In this document: one piece after another, positions 1-10,829 of the stretch
Layout: every line of letters starts with the position of its first letter
Position numbering within the stretch: the stretch's first letter is position 1
DNA from: Hexactinellida sp. DTS-2022
Lineage: Eukaryota > Porifera > Hexactinellida
Direction: 5' to 3'
NCBI GenBank assembly: GCA_028753945.1
Contig: JAPNXP010000001.1
Coordinates: 4,082,501 to 4,146,500 of the forward strand
Length of the DNA: 64,000 nt
Program-made: the position numbers and the translations under genes
Notes under the pieces: model-generated
The model's database searches: none
What the model saw: the letters and a program-made list of their open reading frames with translations, nothing else
Told to the model about the DNA's origin: nothing

Positions 1-350
1 AATATGTTCATATACGGTAACAGGCAGGCGTCATCCAGGAAAAAATTCTGCTCGCTCACACGCTCCAAAATTACTAATTTTTGTAATACGCCTGTGGGAG
101 CATCTAGAAAAATTTCCTTCAGATTTACGCGTCTCCATCAAACCTTGGTTTATATGAACTTTACTAGGAAATTAGGAATATAGTCTCTTTCATAATAGAC
201 AGGTGTTCAAATTAATTGGGTTCATCCTCTAATATAAGAGGATTGTCTTAATACCTTTTTACTTAAATTGATAACCAGAAACTGTCACACAAATTGTTGT
301 ACAAATTGGCATATTATACTCGTACGACAATAATAATGTGATAATATATG
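1..350. other. gene-free edge, nothing recognised
   Basis: AT-rich sequence downstream of the minus-strand coiled-coil ORF. I see no convincing exon, RNA gene or terminal repeat here; it probably includes the 3' flank of that ORF. Confidence 0.5.
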
Positions 351-1256
351 TTATTTAGTGTTCAGGTGATACATCTTATTTATATGGCACAATAAATTTG
401 TGTCATATAAATCTATCTTTTTATTGACCACATCGTATATTAATTTTAGACAAGATTGGATGGTAGCTAGACTTGTTTTCTGTTCCAATTTCAACTTTTC
501 CACTTCCCTCTTCAATGAAACAATTGCTTCTTCATCACGTCTAGTTATCCTCCCAAATCTAGTTAGATTTTCTTTATAGGAAATATTTGTTTCGCTAATT
601 ATTGCCGTTTTTTCTCTGAATCCTGAGAGTGCGTGTTGAAAACATTCCATTTGTTCTCTGTTGTCGTATATTTCATATTTTAGATAACGTTGTATCTCCA
701 CTTGACTCTCTATTTGTTGTTTCAACTTATCGTTCTGCTCTTTCAAGCTTGAGAACTCTTCTCTTATCCGTTTTTCAGTATCCTTCTGAGTATTCTTACA
801 GTTTTCTTCCATCTCTTGCTTGTACAATTGAAACTTCTCACTGAGTTTCTCAATCTTAACCTTGAGTTCTTGGTAGGATTCAGCTTTACTGATTCCCTCT
901 TGTTTCACTTCCCTATCCACTTCTTTCAACTTTCTTTCCTTCTCGATTTCCAGCTCCGTTAGCTTCCTTATAGCAGCATCAGATCTCGTAACCCATCCTT
1001 TTGTCTGTTCTCTCCCTCTGCTGCACTCCTCCCGCGTATACCTACCTTCTTTCTCCTGAATTTTTGTATTTTTCTTCAACTCAGCCAAGTCCAGATTCAT
1101 CCTCTCTATTTCCCTCTCGACATTCAATAACTTCATTTCGATTTGACCCAATTGCCTCTGAATACCCATTCGAACTGACTTTTCCTTTCCCATCGTATCC
1201 CAAGTCCATTGGATGTTATCACAGAGTTCTTGTTTCAAATCTCTTTTCTCTTGCAT
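351..1256 (-). CDS. coiled-coil protein of unknown function
   Basis: A 301-codon open frame starting at ATG (1254-1256). The product is charged, rich in Glu, Lys, Gln and Arg, and has long heptad-like stretches with regularly spaced Leu and Ile, so most of residues 1-270 should form coiled coil. There is no signal peptide, membrane segment or catalytic motif. The C-terminal 30 residues lose the coiled-coil character. I do not recognise a family; resemblance to CCDC, plectin-like or ciliary rod proteins would be compositional only. Just upstream on the minus strand an in-frame TAG-ending acceptor-like site allows the ORF to be a terminal exon of a longer gene, but I found no upstream exon. Codon use is AT-rich, unlike the GC-rich conserved genes further right. 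Confidence 0.6.
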   Translation of the reverse strand: MQEKRDLKQELCDNIQWTWDTMGKEKSVRMGIQRQLGQIEMKLLNVEREIERMNLDLAELKKNTKIQEKEGRYTREECSRGREQTKGWVTRSDAAIRKLTELEIEKERKLKEVDREVKQEGISKAESYQELKVKIEKLSEKFQLYKQEMEENCKNTQKDTEKRIREEFSSLKEQNDKLKQQIESQVEIQRYLKYEIYDNREQMECFQHALSGFREKTAIISETNISYKENLTRFGRITRRDEEAIVSLKREVEKLKLEQKTSLATIQSCLKLIYDVVNKKIDLYDTNLLCHINKMYHLNTK

Positions 1257-1759
1257 TTGCGAGAGGTACTCTATCCAAATAAAGTAAATATCAAACTATG
1301 ATAGCATAACAATTATAAATATATTTCAGATCAATTATTCACGTAACATAAGAACCTGGATTCATGGAATACCGACTTCTCGAGAGTCGATAGACTCGAT
1401 ACTCACCATTTCGATACGCGAATAAAATCAATTTCATGTATTGATTGTCGGTATTCCGGGTAGAAGACGATTTATATCTTAAATCACGAAGAAAAAAGGT
1501 TGGAAAGGATGTTCAAACTGAGTTAATATTTTTTGAGGCTAAAAAAATAGTCAAATCTTTGTTTTCTTGATTGTAACAAGCCAAGATCCAAAAATTGATG
1601 AAAAATCTCAAGCTCTGAAGACACTGGTCTCTATACTAAGTTCATTAAACTATATACTAATATATCTACCTATTGTGACAACAATAAATATATTAGCGTA
1701 GCGCAAAAACATTAATTATTCCAATCTTTTGGGATTTGGCCATTGACTAACTATGAATA

Positions 1760-1957
1760 TACAGTCAGGTTCTTTTATTATGAACATTCAAGGGACCAAA
1801 AATTGTGTTTATAATAGAGATACTTCATAATAAGCGAACTCAACTTAATACAAATCCTATGTAAGTTGTCAAATTGGGACCGTAGGGCTTGTTCATAATA
1901 AAAAATCTTCATATTAAGCAGACGAAATCTTGTTTACAATAAGCAGACCTGACTGTA
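1760..1957. mobile_element. MITE, pogo/Tigger-like, TIR CAGTCAGGT
   Basis: The 198-bp segment begins TACAGTCAGGT and ends ACCTGACTGTA, a perfect 11-bp terminal match that includes a TA target duplication. It has no coding capacity. A second copy with nearly the same left half (CAGTCAGGTTC, then TTATTATGAACATTC) lies at 28115. TA target sites and CAGT termini fit the Tc1/mariner/pogo superfamily; the exact family is inference. Confidence 0.8.
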
Positions 1958-2619
1958 ATACAATAGAACTTCGTTACTACGAATACAAGGGGACCGTCAT
2001 AATGTATCCATAATTTTATTATTATCCGGAATTTGCATTTAAATTGTACTCCATATCCGGAATTCGTCTTAACCGAAATGATTTTCATTGTAAAGGCAAC
2101 GAATGGGGCTGAAAAGCAGGCTTGTCAAAAATTCCTTAATTGTTAACTCAGGTCAGGTCGTTATAAAAATTGTTCCGGTCAGGCCAGTTCAGGTCCTTTG
2201 GAAAATTATTGGAACCAGGTCATTTCAGGTCTTCTTCACGTCATTTCTTTTCAGAACATTCAGGATATTTAGGTATTCAAGTGTGTGATAAAATTAGTTC
2301 TGTTCAGTAACTTTTGGCACCCGTCAAAATGTTGAGTTTCCACTCGAAATTTCTCACACCTCGACAAGTTATGACTTCATTGTCACATTTCGAGAAGCAT
2401 GAAAATTCACTTAATCGCACATAATTCCCGCCCTCTGAGAGATAAAAATCTGAAAATTTAATAGAACATGCACATTAATGATGCGGACACGTTGGTCACA
2501 CCAGATTGCCAATATGCTGAGTCATTATCACATGATGACGTAATCACTAAAATTTCACATTGTTAAAATTGACTATTTAGGCCTATTTACGCTTTATAAT
2601 CAATGTTAGAGGTGATAAA

Positions 2620-2705
2620 CCACACATCAACCGCGAAGCGGTTGGTGTGTGGTTGTGTTCTGCCGCGAAGCGACCTAGCAAGCGAAGCGCGCTAGTTATA
2701 GATAT
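2620..2705. repeat. hairpin plus CTAG-bounded palindrome, Helentron-like 3' end
   Basis: A 33-nt hairpin at 2620-2652 (15-bp arms with one mismatch, loop GAA) is followed by GCGAAGCGACCTAGCAAGCG and CGCGCTAG. The same CTAGCAAGCGAA(A/G)CGCGCTAG word recurs at 7404-7430, and in related form near 40120 and 62250. Short terminal hairpins next to CTAG fit 3' ends of Helitron/Helentron-type elements; I could not delimit a 5' end, so this is a tentative reading. Confidence 0.5.
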
Positions 2706-2949
2706 AGGAATAAGGCAACCTTCAGAATTATGCTATGTCACCATCTGATTACGTATTCTCTATTTTTGGCAATAATTGTCATGTCTCTCTGGCCAATTAA
2801 CAATGACTCTATTATTAGAATTGCTAACATCACTTTTTCGTTGGCAATAATAATTGCCCAATCTCTGGCCAGTTGACTCTATTATTAGAATTGCTAAGGT
2901 GAACATAATGAACAGGAAACTATTAACTACTCGTACTAAAAAACACAAG

Positions 2950-3090
2950 GTTGTCTAATATTTGTGTATATATTTGTTTGTTCTGAGTTTGTTGAAGAAA
3001 CTGGATGTTTTCCAAATCTGATTTTTTGGCATACAGGGGTAACTTTTGGCCCCGACAACAAGTTGAGGTTTCCACTCGAAGTTTATGCCA
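2950..3090. repeat. dispersed repeat, copy shared with 62.5-62.7 kb
   Basis: The words TTTGTTTGTTCTGAGTTTGT, GATTTTTTGGCATAC, TTTTGGCCCCGACAACAAG and TTGAGGTTT occur here and, inverted, around 62545-62710. A shorter relative (TTTTGGCACCCGTCAAAATG, GAGTTTCCACTCGAA) lies at about 2310-2370. Neither copy encodes a protein I recognise; it is an unclassified interspersed repeat. Confidence 0.55.
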
Positions 3091-3800
3091 AATATCGTTA
3101 TCATTTATATATCCCAGTGAAATTTTTTCTTAGACTCACTTTTGGAAATGGTTATGGCCAATAATACCCAATATGGGCCAAATTTGAACTAAAGATATTT
3201 AAATGCAAGAGCTTATTTTACTTTATTTCCTGCTTGAATACATTTATACTGTTCCAGCTAGAGCTTAGCTTTCAACGGGATTTGCCCTGCAGCCCTCGAT
3301 ATAATATTCACAAATGATAACACAAATCAAACTATATCATTGAATCTAACAATATTTTGCGCACCACTACCATATATGGTCAATGTGCCACCTAGGAAAG
3401 TTCCCATGCGTAAAATTAGTCAAAATTATTTTGTTCGATTGGAAAATGTGTAACAACCTTTAAGCTATTATTTCAAAATAGATTAATTTTAAATCCTTTA
3501 TGAACTGAGTTTAGGTTAAATTTAGGGGTTTTTCGACTTTTGACACCTTTACTGGATTGTAAAGGTAGTTACAAATTTACTTACATTGTTAATAATATCC
3601 CATAAAACTTGAAATGAGATCAGAGTGTTAATTAGTTAATCATTTCACGTTGATACTGACTTTATTAATAAAACTTATTTTCTTATCTCAACTTTTATTT
3701 GAACTAGATAGTACAAAGTGCAACCTTACGTAGTTGAATTAGTATAGAATTACTTTCTATGTATTTATTAGTAGCTTTTCAGTATTCTCATCGTCTCTAA

Positions 3801-4886
3801 ATGGCTGTTCAAGGCAGCGCTCCTGTCTTTTCTGTTACAAATAAAACTCAGATTTTTGTTCCGAAAAAGTCGGTGATAACAAACGATTATGAAGTTAAAA
3901 AGAATGTCCTGGGTGTTGGTATCAATGGAAAAGTCTACGAATGCATTCAAAAAAAGACTGGCATGAATTGCGCCCTCAAAATAATCAAAGATTCTCAAAA
4001 AGCGAGGAGAGAAGTAGAGATACACAATCTTGTCTGTGAACAGACCAACATAGTCAAGATTCTAGATGTGTTTGAAAATAACTTTAACGGCGTACGAAGT
4101 CTTGTGGTTGTTATGGAGAATATGGTAGGGGGAGAGTTGTTCGAGAGAATTCAACAAAAACAGCACTTCACCGAGAGAGAAGCCTCTGCCCTGGTCAGGC
4201 AAATCTGTTTGGCTGTCGCACACATTCACAGACATCAGATAGCACATCGTGATCTCAAACCGGAGAATCTCTTGTTTGCCAACAAAGATGATGAAACTTT
4301 ACTCAAATTAACCGATTTTGGTTTTGCAAAAATTTGTGAAGGTTTATCATTGCAGACTCCTTGTTACACGCCGTATTACGTAGCTCCAGAAGTATTGGGC
4401 CCTGACAAATACGATAAATCTTGCGACATCTGGTCAATAGGTGTAATTACGTATATTCTTCTCTGTGGTTATCCTCCGTTCTACTCCAACACAAGCGAGC
4501 CTTTTTCTCAAGGAATGAAGAAGCGAATAAAGCTAGGCCAGTATACTTTTCCTGAAAATGAATGGGCCTCGATCTCTAGTGATGCAAAAGACTTATTGAG
4601 TAACCTACTCAAGGTAGACGTTAAAGAACGTTATACTATTGAGCAAGTAATGGCACACCCCTGGATAATGAAGTTTAACGAAGTACCTCAGACCCCCTTG
4701 GCCACTAACAAGGTGTTAAAAGAGGAGAAACAGACGTGGGAAATGGTCCAAGGCACCATGGAAAGTTCTCTAGCAGACATGCGCATAAAGGAGAAAGAAG
4801 GGCCACTCAAGCCACCCGCAGAGGCCAACCCTCTCCTCCTGAGACGCAAGAAGAAGGCAAGTGCTATCGTTTCTACTGACAGTTGA
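3801..4886 (+). CDS. MAPKAPK2: MAP kinase-activated protein kinase 2/3
   Basis: A 361-aa, single-exon Ser/Thr kinase acting below p38 MAPK in stress and mRNA-stability signalling. Visible features in order: glycine loop GVGINGKVYE (38-47), catalytic Lys60 in CALK, HRD (149-151), DFG (172-174), activation loop LQTPCYTPYYVAPEV with the p38 target Thr186-Pro (human Thr222), and hinge VPQTPL with Thr298-Pro (human Thr334). The C-terminal NPLLLRRKKKA (343-353) matches the combined p38-docking and nuclear-localisation segment. The N terminus is short and lacks the proline-rich SH3-binding stretch of vertebrate MK2, so MK3-like is an equal label. Vertebrate orthologues are multi-exon; this copy has no intron, yet all key residues are intact, arguing for a functional gene. 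Confidence 0.95.
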   Translation: MAVQGSAPVFSVTNKTQIFVPKKSVITNDYEVKKNVLGVGINGKVYECIQKKTGMNCALKIIKDSQKARREVEIHNLVCEQTNIVKILDVFENNFNGVRSLVVVMENMVGGELFERIQQKQHFTEREASALVRQICLAVAHIHRHQIAHRDLKPENLLFANKDDETLLKLTDFGFAKICEGLSLQTPCYTPYYVAPEVLGPDKYDKSCDIWSIGVITYILLCGYPPFYSNTSEPFSQGMKKRIKLGQYTFPENEWASISSDAKDLLSNLLKVDVKERYTIEQVMAHPWIMKFNEVPQTPLATNKVLKEEKQTWEMVQGTMESSLADMRIKEKEGPLKPPAEANPLLLRRKKKASAIVSTDS

Positions 4887-5246
4887 AATTTATCTAAACA
4901 AAACTTGCTATCTAATTCTGTAAAATACTAGTAGGAACTTCTAGATTGTCTATATCGCATGAAAGTATTATTTTTTATTTAATCTTATTTTGTAGGGAGA
5001 TTATATTCTTTCTTTTCAACATTGGATTAGATAATTTGTTAATTCATTTTGAGTTTTACAGTGCAGTATAGCTTTGGCTATTTTTAATATGTACTTTGCG
5101 GCTTGGTGCTCAAGGCCCTATCCTTTAAACTGTATTATTCTTAGTAATAAGAATTCATGAACTACAAATATTCCCTTACGACTTATATCAATGGTATACC
5201 TTTCAGTTAGCGCCTGCTCTAATGGTCTTAACATTACATCCTATAC
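4887..5246. other. 3' flank of kinase gene, no gene
   Basis: AT-rich sequence after the kinase stop codon, probably including its 3' UTR. No conserved reading frame or repeat end is visible before the MITE that starts at 5247. Confidence 0.5.
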
Positions 5247-5394
5247 CAGGGGCGGCGGAAGCGGTCAGGCCGGTCAGGCCATGGCCTGACCACTTTTCTC
5301 AAGTGGCCAGGCCGATAGCTGACCATTCTTACGTCACTAGTCACGCCGGTCAAGCCATGGCCTGACCACTTTATATTTGCTTCCTCCGGCCCTG
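5247..5394. mobile_element. small hAT-like MITE
   Basis: A 148-bp GC-rich insert starting CAGGGGCGGCGGAAGC and ending GCTTCCTCCGGCCCTG, an imperfect terminal inverted repeat, with internal copies of GGCCATGGCCTGACCAC and GGTCAGGCC. TATAC directly abuts both ends, so the target duplication may be 5 bp rather than the usual 8. It has no coding capacity. CAGGG ends are typical of hAT elements and match the better-preserved MITEs elsewhere in this window. Confidence 0.7.
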
Positions 5395-5699
5395 TATACT
5401 AATGAGATTAGAAATTAATCTAAATTATATATTTGGGTTTCTAGTGGTGGTGTTCTACTTGGTCTGCCAAAGGAATAATTTAGCCATAGGAATTATTCCA
5501 TCTTCCCTTCTAAATTTTAGTAATACTTGTGAATTATTTACAAAAGTTTCACTAATGATCTTACATTTCTGCAGAATATAATTGTTATCATCAACTCAAT
5601 ACTGCAACCACATTTGTGTAGTAGCAAAGTTCTCTGGTTTCTATAGTTATCTATCTTATTTGAAGGATTTCAGAGAGTTAAATTTGAGAAACGGCGCAA

Positions 5700-8600
5700 A
5701 TGATTTCTCAGTCAGTAAAGAATCTAAGAGTGGTGAATCTTGTCCAGCTCATTCTCTCCGTCTGGCTTTTCTGTTTCGCTATTGTCAGCACCATCATTGG
5801 CACCTACGCACATATTTCCACTAGCCACTACGCCAGCATCAACCACTCATTCACCCAGTACCAAGTCAGTGTGGTAGACTACGGCTCTGGAGCAAACCTC
5901 CTCATCGCTGCTGGCGTTATACAGGCGTTCGTGGCTATCATAGGTATAGTGGGGTCTTTCATAGGCATGATGGACGGACTGCAGCGCATTGGGATAGGGT
6001 TTATGATAGCTTACGGGGTTCTGCTGCTGGTAACCTCTGGGCTCAATCTCTCAAGCGCTATCACTGCCTATGGAGGGTGAGTTAGCATAATAGTATTCAT
6101 AGCCGTAGCACGCGGTCCGGTTTTGGTCGGACCACTTTAACTGTTTGGCCGGAGAGTTTTCAGACCCGTGCGACGCCCGTGGTATTTAAGGGACGTTCTA
6201 ACGTTTCGCAGGGCTTCAAAAGTGGGGTTAATTAACCAATTTGTGACACCATCCTTTTTGTACAAAATCGTGAATACACTGCGACATGGGAGAAGGTGTC
6301 TAATTTTCGGTAATTTGCGTTACATAAGTTTGAAAGACCCCAACAGATCATTTAGATAATTTTAATTCACTTATCCGTTCTTTTATATTTATTAGAGCTA
6401 ACAAAGTATAGTTATTAATACACCATTCAAATTTCCGCAAATAAATTCTTATTCTTTGCTTACCAACCCCACAATTACTGGACGTAAATTAGTTTTAAAG
6501 CAGTACGATGTTTATCTATGTAGATTAAACTCAGATATTACTACATTTTGCATCTCCAAAGGTACGTTTATATTGTATATGAATAACTATTCACCTTAGA
6601 TACGATGACTTCGAGAGTGGAGCAATAGAGCTGTTGAAACGTCTATACCTGGACCAGATCGGGAATTCAATTAGGCTGGGTGAGCCAAAAGAGGTTCTGA
6701 ATAGGTATCAGCTCACACTCCAGTGTTGCGGTGTATGGAGTTACACTGACTATGTAACTAGCTCTAACTTGCAGGACAGTAGCATATCCTTGGCTCTCGA
6801 TGCTCTCACCTCAGACTCATTGGTACTGCCGGATTCTTGTTGTCCGTCAAGTAAGTTAAACCTTTATAGTAATTTTTTGTGACCATGAAAACCAAGGGAC
6901 ACAAAATTATATCTTTCTATCAATAAATTTGTACTATCCATTTATTTGTATTGTAAATACAAATAAATTTTGTATTGTCAACCTTCTAGCTTTATTAATG
7001 GGGTGTGAGTTATTGCCAAAATGTGCAATTAGTAATAATTTGGTGTGGAATTTCTATTCCCATTCCCATGAATCCCATCTTATTGGGATTCATCTTAAGA
7101 TTTATTTGCTGATTCATATGGGAATACCCTCAAAAATCCTGTGGGAATGGGATGGGAATGGAAATTCTACTCCCACGGCAAGCTTGACAGTTAGTCCACC
7201 CCTGTTTAAATTAGTGAGAAACTCCGAATCAGTCAGATTGTCATCATCATCTTCAGCTTCGGCCGTTGAAATATTAGCTCGAAATTTGTGTTCCAAATGT
7301 CCAGCGAGAAATATTACTTCATATTGATTGTGTCATTACTGAACAAGATCTTCAGTCTCTGAAATAGTGATATCAAATTGATCTTCTTATATGTTAATGT
7401 TACGACCTAGCAAGCGAAACGCGCTAGTACTATTAAAACTCAAGCCTGTATGGATATAGTGGAGTGGAACTCGTTTAGTACGTACTCGGCTTAAGACGCA
7501 CTCTCGGATATTACGTGCTGTTCTCTAATAACCGATTTTTCGTCCTTCTGATCCTTTATAAATGATTCGATTAATACGTACTCGGATAAGACGTACCTAT
7601 TTCTATTCCCAAGTTATTAAAATGTATGTATTTTAATTCGGTTAGTACGTACTTAGAAAATTATCAGCATAACTCAGTTAGTATTTGGTTTAAGTTGAGT
7701 AGGTGACAACTAAAATACTTTAATCATATCGTTAAGTATGTTATATACTTACCCCCCCCAAGATTACTTCTCGCCCCCCCTCCCTAGAGAATTTAGGAAG
7801 TGTTCGTTATAGTAAATAGAGTGATTCGTCCCCCCCTTGCCCCCCCGACTCCCTGCACTTGCCCCCCCAACATAAAACTAGCCCCCCCAACATAAAACTA
7901 GCCCCCTGAATTACATACTCTAGCTACGTGCCTGGTGGGAATTCCCTTAGGATAAATACGATTCCCATTCCCATCCCATTCCCATAGGAATTCCCATTCC
8001 CACGGCAACCCTGCTAATTGCTCGTAAAATAAATTACCTATTGTCATGGAATAAAACTAAACTTAGGTTTTCAAATACGCTGGAAACATCTAAAATACTT
8101 TTGAGAAATGATTTCTCATCGGATTTAACCACAATGACGTAATCAAATATACATACCCATATATGGCAATGATGTTAAATAAATGTTAATTTTTTAGATA
8201 ATTTGAGAATCTAACTTTGCGTTTTTATCCTAATGCATTTTTCTTGTTAAAACTAACTACAGTAACACAAATTATGTCATTCCTTTCACTCAAATTCTTT
8301 TCAACGTCAATGTAAGTAAATAATTATACTATTGTTATCAAACCATATGTTTTGTATTTTTTGAAATGTATAGTTAGATTTTAATCTAAGTCTTAAAAGT
8401 GCTGTTTGACGATGTACATGTTGCCCAGTCAGTTTAATGACCGTTCTTGGGACTTATCTAGCTAATGTTCACTGAATCTCTACTTCAATCTCTACTTCAT
8501 AATTAGTATTAATTACCATATACAGGTAAACCTCCCAAAGCGGCACCCATCGGGAAATGATTTTGTGCCGCTTCTCGGAGGTTGCCGCTTTGGGAGGTTG

Positions 8601-10829
8601 CTCGTAAGGTAAAACTCACAAAGCGGGACCCATCGGGAGAATGGTTTTGTGCCGCTTCTCGGAGGTTGCCGCTACTCGGAGGTGCCGCTTTGGGAGGTTT
8701 ACCTGTATGTGTATGTATATTTGATTACGTCATTGTGGTTAAATCCGATGAGAAATCATTCTCAAAAGTATTTTAGATGTTTCCAGCGTATTTGAAAACC
8801 TAAGTTTAGTTTATTCCATGACAATAGGTAATTTATTTTACGAGCAATTAGAAAGTAAACACTGGCCTGGAAATAAAATGGCAAATACTTCACTTATCTA
8901 GCCGTATAAATTATAATACAGGTAAACCTCCCAAAGCGGCACCCATCGGGAGAATGATTTTGTGCCGCTTCTCGGAGGTTGCCGCTTTGGGAGGTTGCTC
9001 GTAAGGTAAAACTCCCAAAGCGGCACCCATCGGGAGAATGATTTTGTTCCGCTTCTCGGAGGTTGCCGCTACTCGGAGGTGCCGCTTTGGGAGGTTTACC
9101 TGTATAGCCATGGCTGGGCATATACGCAATAATTTATACTGACATTTTTAAATCAACCAAAATGTGTACTAGTACGTGTAATATAATATAGAATTTCCGC
9201 TATACAACACATTTATAATTGATTGCATAATTTGCATAGAGTAAATGGAGCTCTTTCTCATCTGTATTATATTCTCCCTTCTATTCCTGCTCACCTACCT
9301 AGCCAACAAACATGCGATTACCATTCGCACTGGCTACTTGCTCATTGACATGCCTCTTTTCCTCGTTGTGTTGTCTATGACAGCGATGTTCGAGCTACTG
9401 GTGAGCTTGTTGCCTGTCTCCGCACGCACGAAGCAGGATCTCAAAGGGAGAGTTGCACTTGTTACCGGAGCCGGCAGTGGCATAGGAAGGGCCACCAGCC
9501 TACAGCTATCCTTAGAAGGGTGTGTGTTGGTTCTGTGGGACATTAATGAAGACGGAAATTTTGAGACACGCAGAATGATTGAGGAAATTGGCGGAACAGC
9601 GTTTGCTTATACTGTGGACGTATCCAGTCGCTCTGAGCTGGAGCAAACAGCAGAAGCGGTGCTACGAGACCACTCGCGAGTGGATGTACTCGTATGTAAC
9701 GCGGGAATTGCTAATATACGCAGCCTGCTCAAGCTGGAGCATCAAATGATTGAGAAGCTGATTGCTGTTAATTTTCTTTCTATCGTTTGGTTGACTAAGT
9801 TCTTTCTAATGCGTATGGTGGAACAGGACTATGGACACATCGTTTGCATATCTTCCATGAATGGACTGAGAGGTACCTCACACACATGCGACTATGCTGC
9901 TAGCAAAGCCGCGCTGTCTGGTTACGCTATATCACTGATGGGAGAAATGGATAAAATTAAATGCAAGAATGTCTATGTGTCCGTGGTGTATCCAGCGGTT
10001 GTTCGTACTCCTCTATCCCAGAAAGTAATTGATATCATGCCACATTTACATCATGTTGAAGCAAGCTTCGCCGCAGGGGAGATTGTTAATGGGATTCTTC
10101 TAAAAAAGGAATTTATTTTAATTCCTCGTGGCCTCAAGATCTTAAATATTTTTGATTTCTTAGCACCGGTTGCTGTTTACAACTCTCTTCTTCGCCTTTT
10201 TCATTCTGAAAAGGTTACAATGGAGATGGATAATATTTAGAATGCTTAATTAATACTAGGAAGTTTTACATTCGAAGACTATTTATATTAGTTAAATACA
10301 CAATTGTGTGCTGATAATTGGTATTTTGTGCAGAATTATTATTGCAATCAGCTATAACCAATATTTTTGGGATACATTGACAACTGTTTCGTATAGTTAA
10401 AGGGGTTTCCGGGCAACGAGAAACCACCCTGTCTACGCCCCTGAATTGATTATAATTATATCATTGCACTTTTTTCCTATAGCCGTCTCAGACTGTACAG
10501 CCCTAAATGCTTATAAGATAGGATGTATGCCTAAAGTGCAGCAAGTAATTTATCAAGCGTGTACTGATGGAACGACAGGACTAAATTGCATCTTTACTTC
10601 CCTGGTAGAGGTGGACTCCGAACTATTTGCAGTATTTATTATTGGACTTGTTCAGACACTCGTATCGATGATGTTCTTCGTAGGAACTGTATTACAGATT
10701 ATATACTCCGTCAATTACTTCAGAACATTTTTATCTGAGCATAATTTACCTCCGAGCGGGGAGCGTTATTACTCAGAACAGCCAAGAGGTGCCAGTCCTC
10801 CTCCAATTAACACCCCTGAGCTCATATGA
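5700..10829 (+). CDS. tetraspanin (three exons; SDR gene inside intron 2)
   Basis: Exons 5700-6076, 6600-6850 and 10483-10829 join in phase (donors GTGAGT and GTAAGT, both acceptors AG) to 324 aa. Tetraspanins are four-pass organisers of membrane microdomains. Segments visible: TM1 (about 14-38), a small loop, TM2 (about 66-90), TM3 (about 97-122), a large extracellular loop with the diagnostic CCG motif (QCCGVWSY), then PDSCC and an IGC motif, TM4 (LFAVFIIGLVQTL onward) and a short Pro-rich tail. Six or more loop cysteines support the usual disulfides. Intron 1 (6077-6599) holds nothing recognisable. Intron 2 (6851-10482, 3632 bp) contains repeats and a complete SDR gene on the same strand. 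Which tetraspanin subfamily this is cannot be settled by eye. Confidence 0.88.
6851..8013. repeat. intron sequence with simple repeats and decayed MITE
   Basis: The first part of tetraspanin intron 2. It contains TTCCCA-rich simple sequence (about 7040-7180, inverted again at 7938-8003), a decayed MITE with the words TTAGTACGTACTCGG and TAATACGTACTCGGATAAG (about 7450-7650), a CTAGCAAGCGAAACGCGCTAG palindrome (7404-7430) and several C7-C8 tracts at 7750-7905 including a tandem GCCCCCCCAACATAAAACTA. I find no supported gene. Confidence 0.55.
8014..8851. repeat. 838-bp unit with 140-bp inverted arms
   Basis: The left arm (8014-8156) and right arm (8711-8851) are near-identical in inverted orientation over about 140 bp; both carry CTAATTGCTCGTAAAATAAA and ACAATGACGTAATCAAATAT (reversed on the right). 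The spacer has no clear gene. A 187-bp MITE (8521-8707) sits immediately inside the right arm. This may be an old long-TIR transposon or a duplicated and inverted block; I see no target duplication. Confidence 0.7.
8521..8707 (+). mobile_element. GGTAAACC MITE, copy A
   Basis: 187 bp including terminal TA dinucleotides, with a 25-bp terminal inverted repeat starting TACAGGTAAACCTCCCAAAG. Internally the motif AAGCGGCA..TTGTGCCGCTTCTCGGAGG is repeated, so the element folds into several nested hairpins. It is nearly identical to copies at 8917 and 23922. TA target duplication suggests a Tc1/mariner/pogo-related origin. Confidence 0.85.
8917..9104 (+). mobile_element. GGTAAACC MITE, copy B
   Basis: 188 bp, same orientation and internal structure as copy A some 200 bp upstream, ending GGTTTACCTGTA. 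It lies 140 bp upstream of the nested SDR start codon, so it may fall in that gene's promoter or 5' UTR. Confidence 0.85.
9245..10240 (+). CDS. membrane-anchored short-chain dehydrogenase, SDR16C/RDH10-like
   Basis: A 331-aa, intronless classical SDR. An N-terminal hydrophobic segment (about 2-20) plus a second (about 31-56) anchors it to the ER or lipid droplets, as in RDH10, SDR16C5 and HSD17B11/13. The Rossmann motif TGAGSGIG is at 74-81, Asp99 sits after strand 2 where SDR16C enzymes contact the cofactor, CNAG is at 151-154, the catalytic Ser is near 203-204 and YAASK (Tyr217, Lys221) is intact. Likely substrates are retinol or steroid alcohols; which one cannot be read from sequence. The gene lies wholly inside intron 2 of the tetraspanin gene on the same strand. 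Its lack of introns allows a retrocopy origin, but the frame is undamaged. Confidence 0.92.
   Translation: MELFLICIIFSLLFLLTYLANKHAITIRTGYLLIDMPLFLVVLSMTAMFELLVSLLPVSARTKQDLKGRVALVTGAGSGIGRATSLQLSLEGCVLVLWDINEDGNFETRRMIEEIGGTAFAYTVDVSSRSELEQTAEAVLRDHSRVDVLVCNAGIANIRSLLKLEHQMIEKLIAVNFLSIVWLTKFFLMRMVEQDYGHIVCISSMNGLRGTSHTCDYAASKAALSGYAISLMGEMDKIKCKNVYVSVVYPAVVRTPLSQKVIDIMPHLHHVEASFAAGEIVNGILLKKEFILIPRGLKILNIFDFLAPVAVYNSLLRLFHSEKVTMEMDNI

Larger units (their letters stand above)
1257..3800. other. gene-free repeat-bearing interval
   Basis: About 2.5 kb between the coiled-coil ORF and the MAPKAPK2 gene. It holds a TA-flanked MITE (1760-1957), a decayed second MITE with the words CCGGAATTCG and AACGAATG (about 1971-2105), a hairpin with CTAG-bounded palindromes (2620-2705), and a dispersed repeat found again near 62.6 kb (2950-3090). 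The last 600 bp, upstream of the kinase, presumably carry its promoter, but no specific motif can be assigned. The small open frames here are not supported. Confidence 0.55.

Noticed and set aside
7114-7320. Minus-strand frame with an acidic EAEDDDDNLTDSEF stretch in tetraspanin intron 2, possibly a transposase remnant
   Set aside because: Too short, no catalytic or dimerisation motif; low-complexity acidic sequence alone does not support a gene.
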